Shown one piece after another: positions 5,576 through 7,934 of a DNA stretch of 7,934 nt (within the stretch, counting starts at the first letter, position 1; each line of letters starts with the position of its first letter). The notes below the pieces were generated by a model. That model did no database searches. It saw only the letters and a list, made by a program, of their open reading frames with translations, and had not been told where the DNA came from. Made by a program: the position numbers and the translations under genes. This DNA is from an uncultured Clostridium sp. (GTDB lineage: Bacteria; Bacillota; Clostridia; Lachnospirales; Lachnospiraceae), in contig CAJJLI010000075.1 of the NCBI GenBank assembly GCA_905192625.1, forward strand, positions 1-7,934, given 5' to 3'.

Positions 5576-5847
5576 TGATTACATAAAAACGCAAGATGTT
5601 CTTACTTAATAACTGAGTTTACCCACATAGGGTGCAGAGAGTATACATTTCATATGATATTCTGTTTACGGATTTAAAATTAGACGAGTTATCATATCTG
5701 TAATCACATATTAGATAGCAAATTCTGTTATAAAATGGTTTTGTACATTGTAAACTTTTCTAAATCATAGTAGAATAAATGAAATTAGTTATTGTAATAG
5801 AATTTAATTAAGATAATGAAGCATTTAGTTTTAGAGGAGGAAAAGAA
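5576..5847 (+). other. Long, possibly structured leader of the DUF1015 gene
   Basis: If transcription starts near 5575, the leader begins with TGATTACA (5576-5583), which can pair with TGTAATCA (5699-5706). Enclosed are ATATGATA (5652-5659) / TATCATAT (5690-5697) and ACCC (5621-5624) / GGGT (5630-5633). The nested order suggests a folded domain, but such 8-bp helices are not rare in AT-rich DNA and I recognise no known riboswitch. From 5707 to 5833 I see only AT-rich sequence plus the second promoter candidate. A strong ribosome binding site GAGGAGG is at 5834-5840. Confidence 0.3.
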
Positions 5848-7095
5848 ATGGCAAATGTAAAACCTTTTTATTGTATTCGCCCGAACAAAGAAGTAGCAAA
5901 GCGTGTAGCAGCTTTACCCTATGATGTTTTTAGCCGTGTTGAAGCGAAAGAAGAAGCCAAAAAAGACTCACTTTCCTTTTTAAATATTGATCGCCCAGAG
6001 ACTCAGTTTGAAGATACTATGGATATGTATGATGATAGGGTGTATAAAAAAGCAAAGGAATTGTTAGAGGAACGTAGAAACGATGGTACCTATATCAAAG
6101 AAAATAAGGAATGCTATTATATATATGAGCTAATCATGAATGGCCGTTCGCAAACTGGAATTGTAGCGTGTGCCTCGATTGATGATTACCAGAATAATGT
6201 GATTATGAAACATGAAAATACAAGAGAAGAAAAAGAAATTGATCGAATTCGTCATGTAGATACTTGCAATGCACAAACAGGACCTATTTTTTTAGCTTAC
6301 CGCTCCAATGAAGAGTTACACAATATTGTTGCTAAGGTAAAAACAGATGATGCTTTGTATGCTTTTACAAAAGAGGATGGTGTAACCCATAATGTTTGGC
6401 TGGTTGACGATGACTCTATGATCCAAAGAATAAAAGAAATTTTTCATGGGATTCATCATATTTACATAGCGGATGGACACCATAGAGCTGCATCCGCTGT
6501 TAAAGTAGGATTATCAAGAAGAGAAAAACAGGGGACATATACTGGAGAAGAAGAATTTAATTATTTCCTATCTGTTTTATTTCCTGAAGATGAGTTAATG
6601 ATATTACCATATAACCGAGTGGTTCGTGATTTACATGGACATACAAATGAAGAGTTTTTGGAGTTAATTTATAAGAATTTTATGATTCGTTGTGTTGGAA
6701 TAGAAGCTTACGAACCTAAGAAAAAAGGTAGCTTTGGTATGTATCTTGATGGAAAATGGTATGAATTGATTGCTCATGATAATCTTTTAAGAGAGGATGA
6801 TCCAGTAAAACAATTGGATGTTTCTATTTTACAGGATTATTTATTAAATCCAATCTTGGGAATTAAAGATCCAAGAATTGATGAGAGAATTGACTTTATC
6901 GGTGGAATACGTGGACTAGGTGAATTGGAACATAGAGTTAAAACCGATATGAAAGTTGCATTTTCAATGTATCCAACGTCCATTCGTGAATTATTTGCAG
7001 TTTCCGATGCAAATCAATTAATGCCTCCAAAGTCAACATGGTTTGAACCTAAATTAAGAAGTGGTATTTTTATTCATTCATTGGATTCTGAATAA
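5848..7095 (+). CDS. DUF1015 family protein
   Basis: This is a 415-residue cytosolic protein of the DUF1015 family, full length by the family standard. Diagnostic blocks in order are IRPNKEVAKRVAALPYDV (10-27), KHENTREEKEIDR (121-133), the invariant YIADGHHRAASA (206-217), LPYNRVV (253-259), SILQDYLLNPILGI (326-339) and the C-terminal MPPKSTWFEPKLRSG (392-406). The DGHHR motif recalls ParB/sulfiredoxin-fold proteins, including the archaeal serine kinase SerK; a nucleotide-using activity is therefore plausible but unproven. From memory, clostridial DUF1015 genes often sit beside serA/serC of serine biosynthesis. Those partners are not in this window. The start is secure: GAGGAGG seven bases before ATG, and the N-terminus matches the family. 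No terminator is visible before the downstream phosphopantetheinyl transferase gene, so read-through is possible. Confidence 0.9.
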   Translation: MANVKPFYCIRPNKEVAKRVAALPYDVFSRVEAKEEAKKDSLSFLNIDRPETQFEDTMDMYDDRVYKKAKELLEERRNDGTYIKENKECYYIYELIMNGRSQTGIVACASIDDYQNNVIMKHENTREEKEIDRIRHVDTCNAQTGPIFLAYRSNEELHNIVAKVKTDDALYAFTKEDGVTHNVWLVDDDSMIQRIKEIFHGIHHIYIADGHHRAASAVKVGLSRREKQGTYTGEEEFNYFLSVLFPEDELMILPYNRVVRDLHGHTNEEFLELIYKNFMIRCVGIEAYEPKKKGSFGMYLDGKWYELIAHDNLLREDDPVKQLDVSILQDYLLNPILGIKDPRIDERIDFIGGIRGLGELEHRVKTDMKVAFSMYPTSIRELFAVSDANQLMPPKSTWFEPKLRSGIFIHSLDSE

Positions 7096-7109
7096 AAAGT
7101 TCTGCAAAG

Positions 7110-7223
7110 AAATAAGCAATTGCGAAAATTAGTAATTTAAAAATAAACGATTGCGAAATTTAGTAATTCGTAAATAAGTGATTGAGGTATCAGTAATTAG
7201 TAATAAGAATCACGAAGTAATTA
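7110..7223. repeat. 31-bp tandem repeats between DUF1015 and PPTase genes
   Basis: Units start at 7110, 7141 and 7172, exactly 31 bp apart, with a degenerate fourth from about 7203. Shared words are AAATAA, then ATTGCGAAA (GATTGAGGT in unit 3), then TTAGTAATT. Units 1 and 2 are closely similar and similarity decays downstream. They fill the gap between the DUF1015 stop (7095) and the next ribosome binding site (7237-7242). They differ in period and sequence from the 43-bp repeats at 451-579. No hairpin terminator or clear promoter lies among them. Confidence 0.8.
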
Positions 7224-7247
7224 AGTTAGAAGAAACAAGAGGTTAAC

Positions 7248-7904
7248 ATGTTTGTTGATACATTAATATTATCCGATGAAAAATGGAAGAACCAAGATGA
7301 GATACTTCTTTCGTATGTTTCCGAAGAACGAAAGGAACGTTTGCTAAGATATCGATTTGATATTGATCGTAAGCTATCGTTATATTCTGCTTTGATTGTC
7401 CATATGAGAGCGGTGCAGCAGATGGATATTAGTAATCTGGATGTTCATTTTATTAAAAAGGAAGATGGGAAACCAGTACTTGATGGTTTTCCAGAATTCC
7501 ATTTTAATATATCCCATACGCGTAATGCTGTGATGTGTGGTTTTTCGAACGAAGAACTTGGCGTTGATGTTGAAAAAATTAGTAAGGCACCATTTGATAT
7601 CATGAGAAAATGTTTTACACAAAACGAAATCGACTGTGTGGATACAACAGTGGAAGAGAATGCTGATTTTTATAAAATATGGACGAGGAAAGAAGCGTAT
7701 GGAAAGCTAAGAGGAATTGGAATTTCAGACGATGTATTTCGATTCGACACTCTACAGCCAAAAGAAAAGATTGCGTTTGAAACTTGGAGAGAAAATAACT
7801 ATATATTCTCAGTTTGCCTTGAAGGTAAACAGATAGAGTGCATAAAAAGAAAAATAACCGAAGAGATGCTATTTGATTTTTTTGTATCCAATCAGAAAAG
7901 TTAA
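7248..7904 (+). CDS. Sfp-type 4'-phosphopantetheinyl transferase
   Basis: This 218-residue cytosolic enzyme transfers the 4'-phosphopantetheine arm of coenzyme A to a serine of carrier proteins (peptidyl, acyl or polyketide carriers), making them active. It has the Sfp two-lobed layout. The first lobe has EDGKPVL (72-78) and FHFNISHT (84-91), where H90 contacts CoA phosphate. The centre has the Mg-binding motif GVDVE (105-109) with D107 and E109. The second lobe has the signature FYKIWTRKEAYGKLRG (141-156) with E149 and K153. Length is within the Sfp range. The start follows AAGAGG (7237-7242) at 5 nt spacing. It lies 152 bp after DUF1015 with 31-bp repeats between. No carrier-protein, NRPS or PKS gene is present here, so its client is unknown. 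An AcpS-type role in fatty acid synthesis is usually done by a different, shorter enzyme. Confidence 0.92.
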   Translation: MFVDTLILSDEKWKNQDEILLSYVSEERKERLLRYRFDIDRKLSLYSALIVHMRAVQQMDISNLDVHFIKKEDGKPVLDGFPEFHFNISHTRNAVMCGFSNEELGVDVEKISKAPFDIMRKCFTQNEIDCVDTTVEENADFYKIWTRKEAYGKLRGIGISDDVFRFDTLQPKEKIAFETWRENNYIFSVCLEGKQIECIKRKITEEMLFDFFVSNQKS

Positions 7905-7934
7905 ATCCTTGAATACTCAGTTTGTGAAGCCATT

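Noticed and set aside
7380..7622. Minus-strand 80-codon frame
   Set aside because: It is antisense to the conserved catalytic core of the phosphopantetheinyl transferase.

Overview
The window looks like a chromosomal stretch from an AT-rich member of the Clostridia. The evidence is an overall composition of roughly one third G+C, strong AGGAGG-type ribosome binding sites, A/T-ending codons and the gene families present. A cytoplasmic family 43 glycosidase beside DUF1015 and clostridial YtrA-type GntR/ABC genes would suit a plant-fibre-degrading Lachnospiraceae relative (Lachnoclostridium phytofermentans type). That assignment is an inference from gene content, not a match.

Layout: (1) Positions 1-624 hold no complete gene. 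There is a GC-richer edge segment, a 19-bp direct repeat, a promoter with an overlapping inverted repeat (probable GntR operator), and then 43-bp tandem repeats in the leader. (2) Positions 625-2476 are a three-gene + strand operon: a YtrA-subfamily GntR repressor, an ABC ATPase and a six-helix ABC-2-type permease. It ends at a strong hairpin that also serves the convergent gene on the other side. (3) Positions 2693-3154 on the minus strand encode a 131-153 residue protein that I do not recognise. (4) Positions 3155-3775 are intergenic, with one extended -10 promoter for each flanking gene and a possible decayed coding remnant. (5) Positions 3776-5320 encode a GH43 beta-xylosidase/arabinofuranosidase-type enzyme without a signal peptide, followed by an inverted repeat and a rho-independent terminator. 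(6) Positions 5848-7095 encode a DUF1015 protein behind a long leader. Positions 7248-7904 encode an Sfp-type 4'-phosphopantetheinyl transferase, separated from DUF1015 by a second, unrelated set of tandem repeats with a 31-bp period.

How the parts work together: the GntR/ATPase/permease trio is a self-contained, probably autoregulated export or cell-envelope stress module. The GH43 enzyme probably trims imported xylan-type oligosaccharides in the cytoplasm, but no transporter or sugar regulator accompanies it here. DUF1015 and the phosphopantetheinyl transferase may be co-transcribed, since no terminator is visible between them, but no shared pathway is evident.

I found no CRISPR array, insertion sequence, phage gene, defence cassette or RNA gene, and nothing I would call a complete new system. 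The least explained elements are the two sets of tandem repeats in 5' leaders (one with a compensatory base-pair change), the unrecognised minus-strand protein and the long DUF1015 leader.
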